DNA of 64,000 nt. It comes from Ascarosepion bandense. Taxonomy: Eukaryota; Mollusca; Cephalopoda; Sepiida; Sepiidae. Under the pieces are notes generated by a model, which saw only the letters and a program-made list of their open reading frames with translations, had not been told where the DNA came from and did no database searches. The DNA is taken from positions 6,403,501-6,467,500 of the forward strand of contig JBBBDQ010001122.1 of NCBI GenBank assembly GCA_037127315.1. Direction: 5' to 3'. Shown in pieces: positions 33,167-44,064 of this stretch. How positions within the stretch are numbered: position 1 is the first letter of the stretch; every line of letters begins with the position of its first letter. A program made the position numbers and the translations under genes.

Positions 33167-33690
33167 TTGGAGTTGATAGACTAAACTATCGCCCGGTTCA
33201 CACTCCACCCACGTCTTTTGAACAGGTGAAGAGGCTCATCCCTTGTTTCCTGTTTAGGATGTGGTTCCCGGCTTTCTTTTTTTTCCAATCTTCTTTCACT
33301 TTTCATTTTTCTTTTTTCTCTCTTTTTTTTCTCAATTGGAGTAGATAAACTGAACTGTCGCCCGGTTCACACTCCACCCATATCTATTGAACAGGTGAAG
33401 AGGCTCATCCCTTGTTTCCTGTTTAGGTTGTGGTTCCCGGCTTTCTTTGCTCCCCCCCAATCTTTCACTTTTTTATTTCTTTTCTCTTTTTTTTGTTCCC
33501 AATTGGAGTAGATAGACTTAACTATCGCCCGGTTCACACTCCACCCACGTCTTTTGAACAGGTGAAGAGGCTCATCCCTTGTTTCCTGTTTAGGATGTGG
33601 TTTCCGGCTTTCTCTTTTCCAATCATTTTACTCTTAAGTAGCCCCATGCGCATCAGTGGCGTCACCGCCTTGCTTGGGGTGATATGATTT
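33167..33690 (+). mobile_element. Three SINE-B copies in tandem
   Basis: Units start at 33167, 33338 and 33502, each with TTGGAGT(A/T)GATA. The first two end in T-rich DNA after the GGCTTTCTTT block, without the CCTTGCTTGGGG tail. Only the third is complete, ending GCTTGGGGTGATATGATT. Unit length is about 165-190 bp. Head-to-tail repetition with a single tail suggests tandem growth or a dimeric or trimeric transcript. Confidence 0.85.
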
Positions 33691-34474
33691 TTAAAAAAAA
33701 AATATCAACACTCTTTTCCGGTAATATACGAGTGTACGTCTTTAGTTTCCATAAATCCTGGATACCAAGCAAGGGCGGTGTCAAGGCGGAAATATCCAAG
33801 TTACGCATTACCGGAAATCTATCGGCATCAGAACAAGCAAAATCTTCAGAAACTTTATTCACCGTCCATCACCGTCCATCACCGACCCCCTTCCAACTTT
33901 AACAGTTTGAATAGAGGTGATTGGATTGTTTACAAATTTTTATTTAATTTATTTACATCACTCATTTATACATTTAATCTCATGATTCAGGCTTTACCCC
34001 AAGGCCTGTAAAATATGAGAAGTAACCGGTCTGAATTTGACATGCTGACAAGAGTTTTTTTTCTTTTCTGAGGCTGGTTTCTCCACGAAAGTTGGAACAT
34101 TTAGTCTGCTCTACTCATGTTTTTTCCGAGTAGTACGCAACAACCTCAGCCGGTATTTGAACTCGGCCTGCCGATACCATTTCTCGTTATTCCATCCACA
34201 CCTCCTGCTTACAAATTATAAGAAATTAGACCACACCGAAAAAAAACAAAAAACAAAAAAAACATGACAATTGAGAAGGGAAGGAAAGAGCAGAAAGAAA
34301 GGATGAAAAGAAGGAAAGAATAAAAAAGCAGAAGAATAAATGAAAAATGAAGAAGTCTAAAAAAAACTTTTCTTGCATCTGTTATGTCTTTTCAGGAAAT
34401 GAGCAATCATAACTCTCCACAACTTCCTACCCCGAGTAGCGTTTAACAACATTTACCTTTTTATCATCCCTTAT

Positions 34475-34700
34475 TCCCGTTTCGCCATACATTTACACAA
34501 ACTGGTTAGGTACGTGACTCGCTGCTTTCCTTTGTTTCTTTTGCACTCGATATGTCCTGTGAGTCTCAAATTCTCGAAGTCCTCCTCTTTCTTGGGACTA
34601 CCAAGTGCTATATAGGGTTGTCGTGACTCGATGTCGAGCAGTGTCACTCGAGCTTGTTTCGTCCTCAAATACGGGCAGAGCGGATATGGCTTTTTAGTCC
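34475..34700 (-). mobile_element. LINE-2 family fragment, C-terminal end
   Basis: Minus-strand frames show KRNKGKQRVTYLTSLCK and FENLRLTGHIE, matching 58318-58680. Decayed and 5' truncated. Confidence 0.7.
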
Positions 34701-34954
34701 TGATAGGGTCTTACAGTCTCTTGCTTATATGTGGCAAATGAGGTAATTGTTACTTAATACCGCATAACGTGCGATAAATAACTTCCCTAGTGTGTAGTGT
34801 CTTTGATGATCTTTTGAGATTTTTTGAGAACTACCCTACTTGGACAAATGTGACCACATTCAATACACATTAGATTAAATTTTGTAGGCACCTTTTTTTT
34901 TTTACAGAAATTATCGTGTTTTTATCTATCTTTCGACTTATTTAAGACATATTA

Positions 34955-35070
34955 AAATGTAAAGTCAATAGTCATCTATCTCATTAACCTGCATCCTCTC
35001 TCATGCTCCTTTCTCCATCCACTCCACTCTCGTCAGTATTCTCATCCTTCTCTTACCCACTGCCTTAGAT
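34955..35070 (+). mobile_element. CR1/Jockey-like LINE 3' UTR fragment
   Basis: AAGTCAATAGTCATCTATCT, CATTAACCTGCATCCTC and ATCCACTCCACTCTCGTCAG match 56736-56830 and 57685-57760. Confidence 0.65.
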
Positions 35071-35960
35071 CAACGAAGACTCAATGAATTTCACTTGCAG
35101 AAAAAATAATATCTGCCGTCTTCCCTGACGTATCTGAAACCACACCGTAATTCCAGAAAGAATTTATCAGTGATTTTGTTTAGAAGTATATCCAACACGA
35201 TCCTAGATAATATATTACCGACAACCGAGAGAAGGGTTATCTAATGGTAATTCCAACATTCGTCTTTGCGTAGGTAAAGCCCGATATCGCCCTTTCCTTT
35301 ATAGAGAACAATCATGTGCAACTTTTCAATCATCTGACACTCTCTCTTTTATTAAAATCTTTTGTATTCAGTTAGATTTTCACTTGAACATTTCAAAATC
35401 TCAGCATAGATACCATCTATGCCAGGCGACTTAACGCTATTCATCTTTTTGATACAATTTGTAACTTCTCTAATGGATAGAGTTTCTGACATATGATCTT
35501 TCGTAGGATTGCAGGGAATCGAATTGAGAAATTCATTATTAAATTGAGAAAGCCTATTCAAAGGTTCGTTAAAGTGTTCTCACCACATAACAAGAATGCC
35601 ATTTAGAGATCTGAGTAACTCTTTGCTATCCAGATTTAATAAGAAGGGCTACTGAAGAGGAAGACGGCCCGTAAATTACCCGTAAAAATGATATAGAAGT
35701 TTCGTATTGTTGGAATCAGATGCAGATTGAATCTCGTCTTTTTTATTTTTCCGCCAAGTATCTTGTAAGTTACGGAGCCTACATTGTACTTTACCCTTCA
35801 TCTCTTTTTGCATGGTTTCATTCTTATTAATTTCTGGTCCTTCAAACACTTTCGATGTTTTATTTCTACTAAATCTCGAAGATCTTTGGAGACGCTATAA
35901 ACGTCATTGACGTCTTCGCAAGAGTTATTGCATTGAATGTCACCTATTCTCTTCACTAGC
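35070..35960 (-). mobile_element. LINE-2 family, reverse transcriptase part
   Basis: Minus strand: EVTNCIKKMNSVKSPGIDGI (about 35430), then VLYKGKGDIG, LLSVVGNILSRIVLNKIT and ELRCGFRYV, blocks of the endonuclease-reverse transcriptase LINE. Broken by several frameshifts and by partial deletions. The 5' part to 35960 is weak. Confidence 0.75.
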
Positions 35961-35995
35961 TTCTACTTAATAAAATTATCTTTCGGACAAAGCCC

Positions 35996-36002
<7 letters not shown>

Positions 36003-36064
<62 letters not shown>
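36003..36064. repeat. (CA)n microsatellite
   Basis: About 30 CA units directly bordering the transposase remnant at 36075. Confidence 0.97.
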
Positions 36065-36067
<3 letters not shown>

Positions 36068-36074
36068 TGCAAAT

Positions 36075-36400
36075 TAATTGAAACAAAACGAAATAATGTC
36101 TTCCTAGGATCTTTCACACTTTCCCTGATCACGTATACCTCGTCTTTTGGCGTTGGCTCTGTTCTCTTCCAACCGCATTTTCCTTTATGTTTTGGACTGA
36201 TAAATCCAGTTTGTTTCTTCGCCTTGACTGACAGTTGAAAGACTAACACCAGCAACATCCTTGATCTCTCTGTAAGGCTCGCCAGTGTGTTCGTGCAGCG
36301 TTGCAATGTTCGTGAGCTTCCTTGTAGTAACTTCAATCGCAGACAATGGCTGTTGGACAACTAATCGACAGACGAGACAATAGTGTCTAGGTGTCATAAA
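36075..36400 (-). pseudogene. Tc1-like transposase N-terminal remnant
   Basis: Two minus-strand frames joined by a frameshift near 36220: REIKDVAGVSLSTVS (helix-turn-helix) and GFISPKHKGKCGWKR...TPKDEVYVIRESVKDPRKT (linker and second DNA-binding part). It is cut off by the (CA)n tract, and the catalytic domain is absent. A different Tc1 lineage from the element at 15295. Confidence 0.7.
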
Positions 36401-36552
36401 GATCTGATGCCATCACAGGTGACGCAATATTTTTTAAGGTTAAACAAATTTCATCATACACCCTGAAAAGAGATTCCTATTACTGCACACCACTGTAAAT
36501 GGTCTAATCACTCTGGTGAAACTAAAGCAGTTGTTTCAGTTAATTTGAACAA

Positions 36553-36554
<2 letters not shown>

Positions 36555-36609
<55 letters not shown>
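36555..36609. repeat. (TA)n microsatellite
   Basis: About 27 TA units. A small palindrome (TAATATTAAAATTTTAATAT) follows at 36665. Confidence 0.95.
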
Positions 36610-36613
<4 letters not shown>

Positions 36614-36949
36614 TCAATCCAAAAGGAAAAGCAGGAAGGTAAATCCCAAAGACCCGTTCCTAATTAATATTAAAATTTTAATATTAAAAAATGATACAGG
36701 TGGAGAGCTCAATGTAATTAAAATTACAGAGCTAATTATAAAATAAAATAAATTTCGAAATTCAAAACCGTTATTGAGCCCTCTTCCACTATAAATGTCG
36801 TAAATTATAAACAATATATTTATATTCATTTCTACAGGTTTGATTGAAGACCAACGAAAGTTCATTGTTTAATAGTTTTTATTTACCTTTTCTATAGTTC
36901 GGGCCATTTTATGATTTTTGAGGTAAATTTGAACATAAATTGTTCAATG

Positions 36950-36996
36950 TCTTCAAAACGCTTTCGGCTTTCATAAGCCATTGTCAAAGAGGTTTA
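36950..36996 (-). repeat. Decayed hammerhead-like motif
   Basis: Minus strand TTGACAA, stem GGCTT-atga-AAGCC, GAAAGCG. Stem II pairs perfectly but the CTGANGA box has two changes and no triplet is seen. Confidence 0.3.
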
Positions 36997-37679
36997 CATT
37001 TCTATTGACAGGCTTATTGTTTATTCTTATGCGTCATGTTTTCTATGGTAGTTTTAGAGCGTCGTCTCTCCACGCATCGGTGGGTGGCATTTTTTTTTTC
37101 TTCAAGTATCGTGTCTTCAAGTGTCAGTGGGTGTCATGTCGGTTTTTATCAAATATCGAGTTCTCATCCATCAGTTTCTGATGTCGTGTAGTTTTTTCTT
37201 TTTTAAATGGCCACAAATACTAAAAGTTTTAACCATAAAAATACAAACAAACAACCTAACATCAATAAAATTTAATTCAATTCAGGAACAAACATACTGA
37301 ATATATTTCGTAACTAATAATATACAAAAGAAAACACCAAACATAACACCCACCGACGCATGAAGACGTAACGCTCAAAAAATACCAAAGAAAGCAATTC
37401 ATACAATACAGGCACAACCCTATTAGAACTAAAATAAAACTCTCATAATGAATTATGATAGCCAAAGGCGCTCAGGAGGCATTCGACAATTGACGTTTAA
37501 ATTTTTTTCTGAAACCAGAAAAATGGCCTGAAACGTAGAACAATTAATTAAAAAAAATCTTCAACAAAGAACTTTTGTGGGCCTGCAATAAACCTAAATA
37601 AAAATTGCTGCACAGTATATATTACTTCAAACGTTAATATAGTGTATACTTTGTAATTTAAATAGACGCCTCATTTTTA

Positions 37680-38120
37680 TTTATTAAGCAGTGTATTTTA
37701 ATTACGTACGTCCTCTCATTATCGATACCTACATTTAAATTGATTTTTTAAGAATAAAAAAGTTTTCTTGAAGCTTTAATTTTAGCTTTAATTGAAAGCC
37801 AAGAGATTAAATGTACTAATTCCAGTAAGCAAAATACTCTGGTCTATTTCAAACTGAAATTATATTGATTGGAATTTAAAATATTTTTGATTAAAAAAAA
37901 ATTCAATTTTTCGGCTATTTTTCATCGATCGGCGCATTTTGTAAACAGAAGCCAATTCTCGGTTTTAAATAAGTCTTGGAAAAATAAAATATACCTCGCT
38001 GACACATTATTTTATTCGAATTAGCAAACTGAAACTTACCTTAATCTGATTTGAAACAATTATTACTTGCTTACTGCCTGAAATGTACTCTAAAAGCGTT
38101 TCTTAATTACGGTAGCCTTG
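37680..38120 (+). repeat. R repeat copy
   Basis: TAATTCCAGTAAGCAAAATA, GATCGGCGCATTTTGTAAAC, AATTCTCGGTTTTAAATAAG and TTAATCTGATTTGAAACAAT in the same order as at 52080-52330. Confidence 0.7.
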
Positions 38121-38206
38121 TTATCGGGGTTATCATCGTGTTATCAGAGCCGATAATTGACATGACAAAGAGAAGCCGTTAACTCGAGAACACTAACCAT
38201 GGGTAT

Positions 38207-38275
38207 ATAGTCAGTCAGTTAAATGCCATACGTGATACACGTATCCGTTGTACCACAACGCACATCTCACAACCT
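38207..38275 (-). mobile_element. SINE-A with large internal deletion
   Basis: AGTCAGTTAAATGCCATACG (3' end) is followed within 40 bases by GTACCACAACGCACATC (5' end). The whole body and both polymerase III boxes are lost. Confidence 0.8.
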
Positions 38276-38437
38276 TTCCAATTAAAACAATCGAATATAG
38301 CAATTTATCCTTGCTTACATCTTTAAAGGGACTGTCGATTATTTTAGATGTTTTTCATTTTTTTTTATCTTGAAGCAAAAGAAGGATAGTTTTATTAGAT
38401 ATTTCTATGAATCTTTGTTACTTTTTGTTTTTTTCAG

Positions 38438-38641
38438 CTGTTCGACTTTAATATCGAAGTGAAACCGATTCTGGAAGTTTTAGTGGGTAAAACATTGGAA
38501 CAATCTCTCATTGAAGTTTTGGAGGAAGAGGAATTGGCTAACCTGCGCATTCAGCAGAGACAATTCCTCGAATTGAGAAATGCTGAATTGGCTGAGCAAC
38601 AGAGACTTGAGGAACAAGAAAGGCGGCACCGAGAAGAGAAA
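38438..38641 (+). CDS. RSPH3: RSPH3 exon 4
   Basis: Encodes residues 165-232, 68 codons, phase 0 at both ends. Acceptor TTTTTTTCAG ends at 38437 and donor AAA|GTAAGT is at 38642. It continues exon 3 directly (ILDGE|LFDFNIEVKPILEVLVGKT). The segment LEVLVGKTLEQSLIEVLEEE is the amphipathic helix region that in the Chlamydomonas homologue binds the dimerisation-docking domains of spoke proteins and protein kinase A RII subunits. The remainder is a charged coiled coil (LRIQQRQFLELRNAELAEQQ, then QERRHREEK). Confidence 0.95.
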
Positions 38642-39280
38642 GTAAGTTGTATTAACCCCATCCCAAACTTCGGCCCACCCCGTCACGCACACTAATTTCT
38701 TCATGTTTTATTTGAGCAATAGTAACGCGATTCCCAAGCTTTCGGAGCTAGAAACCAATAATTGAAGCTTGTTGCCAGAGGAACCGCTTCTAAATTAGCA
38801 CCTCCACGTTGCAATAAGAGAGCCAATGAAAAATACTCGCGGAAATTCCTTTACTGAATCGTCAATTATTTTGAGCTTAACCAAACAACAATCATAATTA
38901 TGAATGCAGGTTATTATTTAAAGAAGTAAGAGGGTACAAATGAGTTGTGAAGTAAATAAGACACCTATAGTAACATTACTGAACTAGGCAAGACGGTTTA
39001 ATTAAAGAACTCAAAGAGAGCTCTGAGTTAAAGTTCTGAGAGAGCTCTGAGTTAAAGTTCTGAGAGAGTTCTGAGAGTGTGCTCGTTAGAGTACCGTTGC
39101 AATCAGTCAAAGCATTATACTATAATCGTTAATAGTGAGTTATAACAGTGACGACAAGGAATCGAAACTTATACAGAATAGTAAAAAATACATTTTGGGG
39201 GCACATTACAGTGGCGACAAGAAATTAGAAGTACATTGGTGTAATATTGTTTATTTCCTGTGAGTAAAGAAAAAAAGATA

Positions 39281-39788
39281 TCTAAACTTATTTATAAATG
39301 AGACTTTGTCTCTGTGTGTGTCTGTGTGTGTGTGTCCGTTACCTATAGACTCTAAAACGGCTGAACCGATTTTCTTGAAAATTTACACATTTGTACTATA
39401 AGCGTCTGCGAGTGTTCTTAGCTCGGCTTTGTGTCGAGGTACTCCCGATAAATATCGAAAAATGATAATCGAAAAAATCGGGTTATAGAAGGAGTGGTCT
39501 GATTTTAATCAAATTTGATACACTCATAGACAAAGACATAAGAAACGATATTCAGAAGTTTCAAGGTTGCAGTTTTACAATAGTGCAGAAAATTTGATAT
39601 CGATACCAGGAAATAAAAAATTGACTTACATCCATTTATTTTTCTTTCAGTCTACGGTTTCGCTTTAACTGGAAACAATTATTGCTTTTTAGTCTTTCGT
39701 GTCAACGTCCAAAGAGTCTGAGCTCCAGGACCATGGATTAGTTTTAAAGCTTTCATTACACCCGAGCAACGCCGGGCTATACTGCTAG
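39281..39788 (+). mobile_element. Non-autonomous Helitron copy 4
   Basis: A|TCTAAACTTATTTATAAAT to CTGCTAG|T with the CCCGAGCAACGCCGGG hairpin. Lies between the LTR/primer-site region and gag of the Gypsy element, so it is the younger of the two. The (GT)n tract is short and interrupted. Confidence 0.9.
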
Positions 39789-39798
39789 TTCTTAAATA

Positions 39799-40061
39799 TT
39801 GGAAGAATTATTTGCTAAAGTGGTAAAAATACAGCAACAGCAACAGCCGCAACAACAGCAGTTGCTGAAAATCAAGAAACAAAAACAAAAATTAATGGAA
39901 ATAATTAAGAAGAAAACTGAAAATTCTCCAATTTCTTTCCCTCCCGATGCGGTGGAAAATGCAATAACTGAATTCACATACAATTCGGATGATGGCATTA
40001 CCTTTCCTGCTTATTTTTGAAGATACGAGCAAAATTACAGAGAAAAATGCAGCGACTGGGA

Positions 40062-40108
<47 letters not shown>

Positions 40109-40750
40109 AAAAAAACAAGAATTTTGTTGAGAAAGTTAGCCCAAGTAGAATTAAAAAAAATACTGTAATTTGGTACTATCGAGAAAACCAGGAGAAATTT
40201 GCTTCGAAGAAACGATAAATATTCTGACTAAAATTTTTAGCGAGGAAAGTTTGTTATTCAATACTCAATGAAAGTATATGAATCTGTCGAAAAAAGAAGA
40301 CGAAGATTTTGGGACATTTGTGGAATCGTTAACAAGATGTGTGAAAGATTCAAATTAAACGAGCTGGCTACGGATATATTTAAAGGATTCATTTTTGTTC
40401 AAAGGTTAAAGGCCAAAAAACAAAAAAACAAAAACAAAAAAACAAACAGAAACAAAACAAAACAAAACAAAAAACAAAAAAAAAAACAAACAAAAAAATG
40501 AAGAAAAACGCAGAAATACGTGCTAGAATTTTAACGAAACCGAAACAGGATACAAAACTACCACAAGAAATATCGGACGAATGTCATAGAATCCTAAATC
40601 TGAGAAGTGATACGGAGAAAATTGAAAAAAAAAGAATGCTTATTTATGCAAGCCAAATGCTCGTATATACGAGCCAAAGAAAAATGTGGAAAAAAAAAAT
40701 TAATTCATGTTTCAGATGTGGAAGGTTATATCTCAGAGACAACAGTCTCT
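39799..40750 (+). pseudogene. Gypsy gag remnant
   Basis: First frame MEELFAKVVKIQQQQQPQQQ ... GITFPAYF, then after stops and the (GA)n tract FGTFVESLTRCVKDSN-type frames and KLNELATDIFKGFIFVQRL. The next piece (40498-40750) has LPQEISDECHRILNLRSDTE and the zinc knuckle CFRCGRLYLRDN, where the knuckle His and last Cys are lost. The A-rich tract at 40416-40497 replaces part of the coding sequence. Confidence 0.75.
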
Positions 40751-40764
40751 GAGCTCGAATTTTT

Positions 40765-41230
40765 TTTGCTTAAAATCAAGTACCTAGAACAAATTATTGA
40801 CCAAAATGGTCGTCAACCAGATCCGTTGAAGGCAAGTGCAATTTAGAATATACCTTCTCCAACAAATGTTATTAGGCTGAAAGCATTTCTAGGATTAGCA
40901 AATTATTAAAAAATCTCTATAACTAACATGCAGAATTTGAGAGCTCCACTATTGTTTAAAATAGGCGTAAAGTGGAACCGGACAGAGAAGTGTCAAAAGG
41001 TGTTTAAAGAAATCAAGAAAATATTAACGCCATACTTATTAGTACACTATTACCCGAAAGTAGAAATCGTATTAGTTTCAGATGCTTTGCGATTATGGTA
41101 TAAAAGCAGTAATTCTATACCAAGTTGATGATGGTAAAATAAAAGCCGTGGCACATGCTTCACGTTCACTACTAACAACAGAAAAAAGTTTCAGGATACT
41201 GCATACGACGAGTACCGTCCATTACGTCTA
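40765..41230 (+). pseudogene. Gypsy reverse transcriptase / RNase H remnant
   Basis: IKYLEQIIDQNGRQPDPLKA, then LKAFLGLANY, LRAPLLF and WNRTEKCQKVFKEIKKILTP, the thumb and RNase H junction of Gypsy polymerases, then LVSDALR and VAHASRSLL. The upstream RT palm with its catalytic box is missing. At least three stops. Confidence 0.78.
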
Positions 41231-41379
41231 CTTACTAGATTGACCTACCCGGTTGCATTTGCCTAAACCGCTTAACTACCTCGAATGATATATATATCGC
41301 TTTGTGACGGAATAATAATGTCTGCACAAAGACTAATAATACCTATCATATTACAAAAGTAGATATTAAATGAATTTCA

Positions 41380-42193
41380 TAATAGACATCCGGGAATTCA
41401 AGAATATGTGAAGTTATATATACTGGACCAAAATGATTCAAGATATTAAAAAATAAGTAAAAGCCTGCAGACGTTGTGCTCTGTCAGCAAAATCCCCTTC
41501 CACGAAATTACAACTTTGGCCAAAGACAGATACTCCGTGGTCAAGACTACACATAGCTTTTGAAAGTCCATTAAATGGATCGCATTATCTTGTGGTAGTG
41601 GATAACTTTACTAAGTGGCCTGAAATTTGTAAAAAAAACAAATTCCATGGATACAGTGAATTTTCTACATTAACTATTGGCAAGATATGGCATTCTGGAT
41701 GTCATATTCTTGGATAATTCACTGCAACTGAATTGAAATAATTTTGTAAAATGTTCTTGATTGAGCATATTACTACCCTAACGTATCACCCAAGGTCAAA
41801 CGGAGAAGCTGAACGGTTTCTTGCATACTTTTAAAAGAGTTTTGAAAAAAGTAAGTAATGAAAAAGTGAGTGAAGAAGCACTACATGGATTCTTCAGTAT
41901 ACCGGATAACACTGAATCTCAATACACCGACAGACATTTCAGAATTGATGTTCGGAAGAAAAATGAAATCGATTTTTGAAAAGTTGTTACCAGGTCAAAA
42001 AAGAATTAGAACGGATCACAAAAAAGACACAACATTTTTCAAAATGGGCAAAAAAGTGTTTTTCTGGATATGTAAAAATGGAAAAACAATTGTGGGAAGC
42101 CGGCGTAATGAGGTCAGGAATCGGGAAAATGATTTATTTGTTGAAAAGAAAAAAATGGGAACACAAAAGGCATTGGAATCAGTTAAAGAATGA
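41380..42193 (+). pseudogene. Gypsy integrase and C-terminal remnant
   Basis: Stop-riddled frames include HPGIQ, SLQTLCSVSK and WIALSCGSG in the integrase core region. The last frame (41870-42193) gives YRITLNLNTPTDISELMFGR and GKKVFFWICKNGKT, typical of the region after the integrase core. Decayed. Confidence 0.65.
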
Positions 42194-42224
42194 CACCGTT
42201 ATTTACACAAATGAATTTAGTAAG

Positions 42225-42830
42225 ACGCCTTAAATAAAGAACTCAAAAAGAGTTCAGAGACTGTTCGCTGTCGGACTCGCAACTGTCAAGCTCTCTGTCT
42301 TCGGGCAGAGAGCGACTTAGTTGGGGCTATGTGTACGGGCAGAGACTCGGCTGAAAAAAGATCGATCCCGCGTATGCGGGGGGCTGGGTAATTTTTGGCC
42401 GAGTGTACGCGCACGGGATACCCACGTAAAATAACTGACATTGTGTCCCATCCCGTCTCAGTGGGGAGGATATGGGTAAATACCCAGAATTCTGACAGTT
42501 CGATGTGGGGCTCGCAATTGTCAAGCTCTATGTCTTAGGGCAGAATACGATTCAGTCCGAACTCTGTCTACGGACGGAAATTCGGCTGAGAAAAATAGAC
42601 AATACAAAGTGCCCGATGCTGCTGGGGCAGGGTAAATTTTGACACTTGGACTGAGTATATGTGCTTTCGTTTCCCACGTTAAGCACAAGCTTTTGTTACA
42701 TCCCGTCTCAGTTGGGAGACTTTGGGTAAATATCCAGAATGTCGAGATAGTTCTGATTGTGCTCGTTAAAGTACCGTTGGAATCTCTCGAGACATAAATA
42801 GCAAGCTATAACAACATAGAAAGATTTCAA
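42225..42830 (+). repeat. Right LTR with internal tandem duplication
   Basis: Two units of about 250 bp (about 42281-42500 and 42509-42740) share TCGCAA(C/T)TGTCAAGCTCT, CATCCCGTCTCAGT and GGGTAAATA(C/T)CCAGAAT. The end carries the GTGCTCGTTAAAGTACCGTTGG block also left at 39073. GC content is above its surroundings. Confidence 0.7.
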
Positions 42831-43707
42831 ATTGACTTGTTTTTCCATTTCACTGAAGCAGACTTGCAACTCATGAGAGCTTTATTGCCTTCTCTATCTC
42901 CTCTTTCGTTCTTCTTTTTCTTTTTCTTTTTTTACTGAAATCAAACCGCTTCACTGATATGTCATTTTCGTCTTTCCTCGCGATCAAAACGGAATAGTCT
43001 GAAGTACTGACAGGACGTAACGTACGCGCTAACCAGCTAAGGGACAAAGAAACAAACATAAGTGTTAATAATAATAATAATAATTATGCCTGGCTTGTCT
43101 GCTCGGTTGGCAAGCAAGTTCTTATTATGTACGCCTGCTCACCCCACAGAGTCCACCGGTGAGTTGTACTATGCTGAGCCAATATTAGTTTCAGTTTCTG
43201 GGGGACAGTGCATAATCTGACATGATTAATGTTTTGAACAAGTTTAGTACACGCAAACACTCGGTCATGATGACTTGTGGCTTCATGCTAGGACAATCAT
43301 CGGCGAATTCCAAACGTCTCCGTCTATCCAGTTGCATTCACAAAGTTTGAGTTAAAACACGACATGGTTTTCCAGAGATTCCGCGAGCTGTGATCACCTC
43401 CACGGGCTGGTACTCTCAAGAAATTTCTTCCATGACAAATAAACCAATGTGAGATTCGAACCCGCATTTCATAGTCAGAAAGTAAGTGCTCTAACCGTTT
43501 GGCTACACACATGGAAAACACATGATACTAGCAGTATAGACCGGCGTTGCTCGGGTGTAATGAAAGCTTTAAAACTAATCCATAATCCTGGAGCTCCGAC
43601 TCAGCCTAAAGAATATTTGTGTGAAGTTTGGTGAGAATCGGATAGAAATTGTGGATTTGTATAAAGGACATACAGACAGATAAACAGACACACACACAAA
43701 CATCTTG

Positions 43708-43710
<3 letters not shown>

Positions 43711-43761
<51 letters not shown>
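43711..43761. repeat. (TA)n microsatellite
   Basis: About 25 TA units. Its partner tract is at 44185-44230, at the other side of the insertion. Confidence 0.95.
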
Positions 43762-43764
<3 letters not shown>

Positions 43765-43922
43765 CATGCCTTGTGGGCATAGAAGAATCCAAAGGAGTAT
43801 CCTTTACATTTACATATAATGGTAGGATAACTCTCTAAGAGAGCTCTAAACATATATGGATATAAATACAGATAGAGCAAATATAAGAAAAATTAAGACA
43901 GACGTGTTATTTCATGGTAATT

Positions 43923-43965
43923 CGGAAGTATAGGCCTATTTCAGGCGAGCCATCTTCAGCTTCCG
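43923..43965 (-). ncRNA. Hammerhead ribozyme-like fold, complete, 43 nt
   Basis: Minus strand: stem I CGGAAG/CTTCCG, six perfect pairs (43960-43965 with 43923-43928). CTGAAGA (43953-43959). Stem II TGGC-tc-GCCT (43943-43952, three GC pairs with a T-T next to the core and a two-base loop). GAAA (43939-43942). Stem III ATA/TAT over a GGCC loop, and triplet ATA with A at 43929. All invariant bases are present. Confidence 0.75.
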
Positions 43966-44021
43966 TCTTTATTCAATGAAGAATCCTTCGAAGGATTGTA
44001 GAATCCTTCGTTGAATAAAGA

Positions 44022-44064
44022 CGGAAGCTGAAGATGGCTCGCCTGAAATAGGCCTACACTTCCG
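44022..44064 (+). ncRNA. Hammerhead-like fold, mutated copy in right arm
   Basis: Plus-strand mirror of 43923-43965: CGGAAG (44022-44027), CTGAAGA (44028-44034), GAAA (44045-44048), CTTCCG (44059-44064). The base pairing with A15.1 is C (44057) instead of T, which should disrupt the cleavage site, so only the left-arm copy looks competent. Confidence 0.6.

Larger units (their letters stand above)
13454..38437. other. RSPH3 intron 3 (25 kb)
   Basis: The largest intron, 24,984 bases, with strong GTAAGT donor and TTTTTTTCAG acceptor. It houses most of the elements listed separately. Stretches where I see only unclassified AT-rich DNA or very diverged repeats are 14785-15290, 16860-17230, 19025-19560, 21400-21790, 22570-24096, 24470-25430, 26200-27300, 32100-32380, 33690-34470 and 36400-37680. 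Within these, 22960-23060 has a roughly 70-bp direct duplication and 14100-14300 has scattered copies of ATATCCGGGTTT. No exon candidate with family similarity was found inside. Confidence 0.75.
38985..42830 (+). mobile_element. Gypsy-type LTR retrotransposon, degraded
   Basis: Left end keeps LTR pieces (GTGCTCGTTAGAGTACCGTTG at 39073-39093, repeated at 42756-42776 in the right LTR) and a probable primer site CAGTGGCGACAAGAAAT (39211-39227). Then gag (39799-40750), a reverse transcriptase/RNase H piece (40765-41230), integrase with many stops (about 41380-41850), a C-terminal piece (41870-42193) and the right LTR (42225-42830). A Helitron interrupts it at 39281-39788, a (GA)n at 40065-40106 and an A-rich (AAAC)n tract at 40416-40497. 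No functional frame remains. Confidence 0.8.

Noticed and set aside
36950..36996. Further functional hammerhead
   Set aside because: Stem II pairs well but the CTGANGA box has two substitutions and no cleavage triplet could be placed.
38642..42830. Intact LTR retrotransposon
   Set aside because: All coding regions contain stops, deletions or simple-repeat insertions, and the left LTR is mostly missing.
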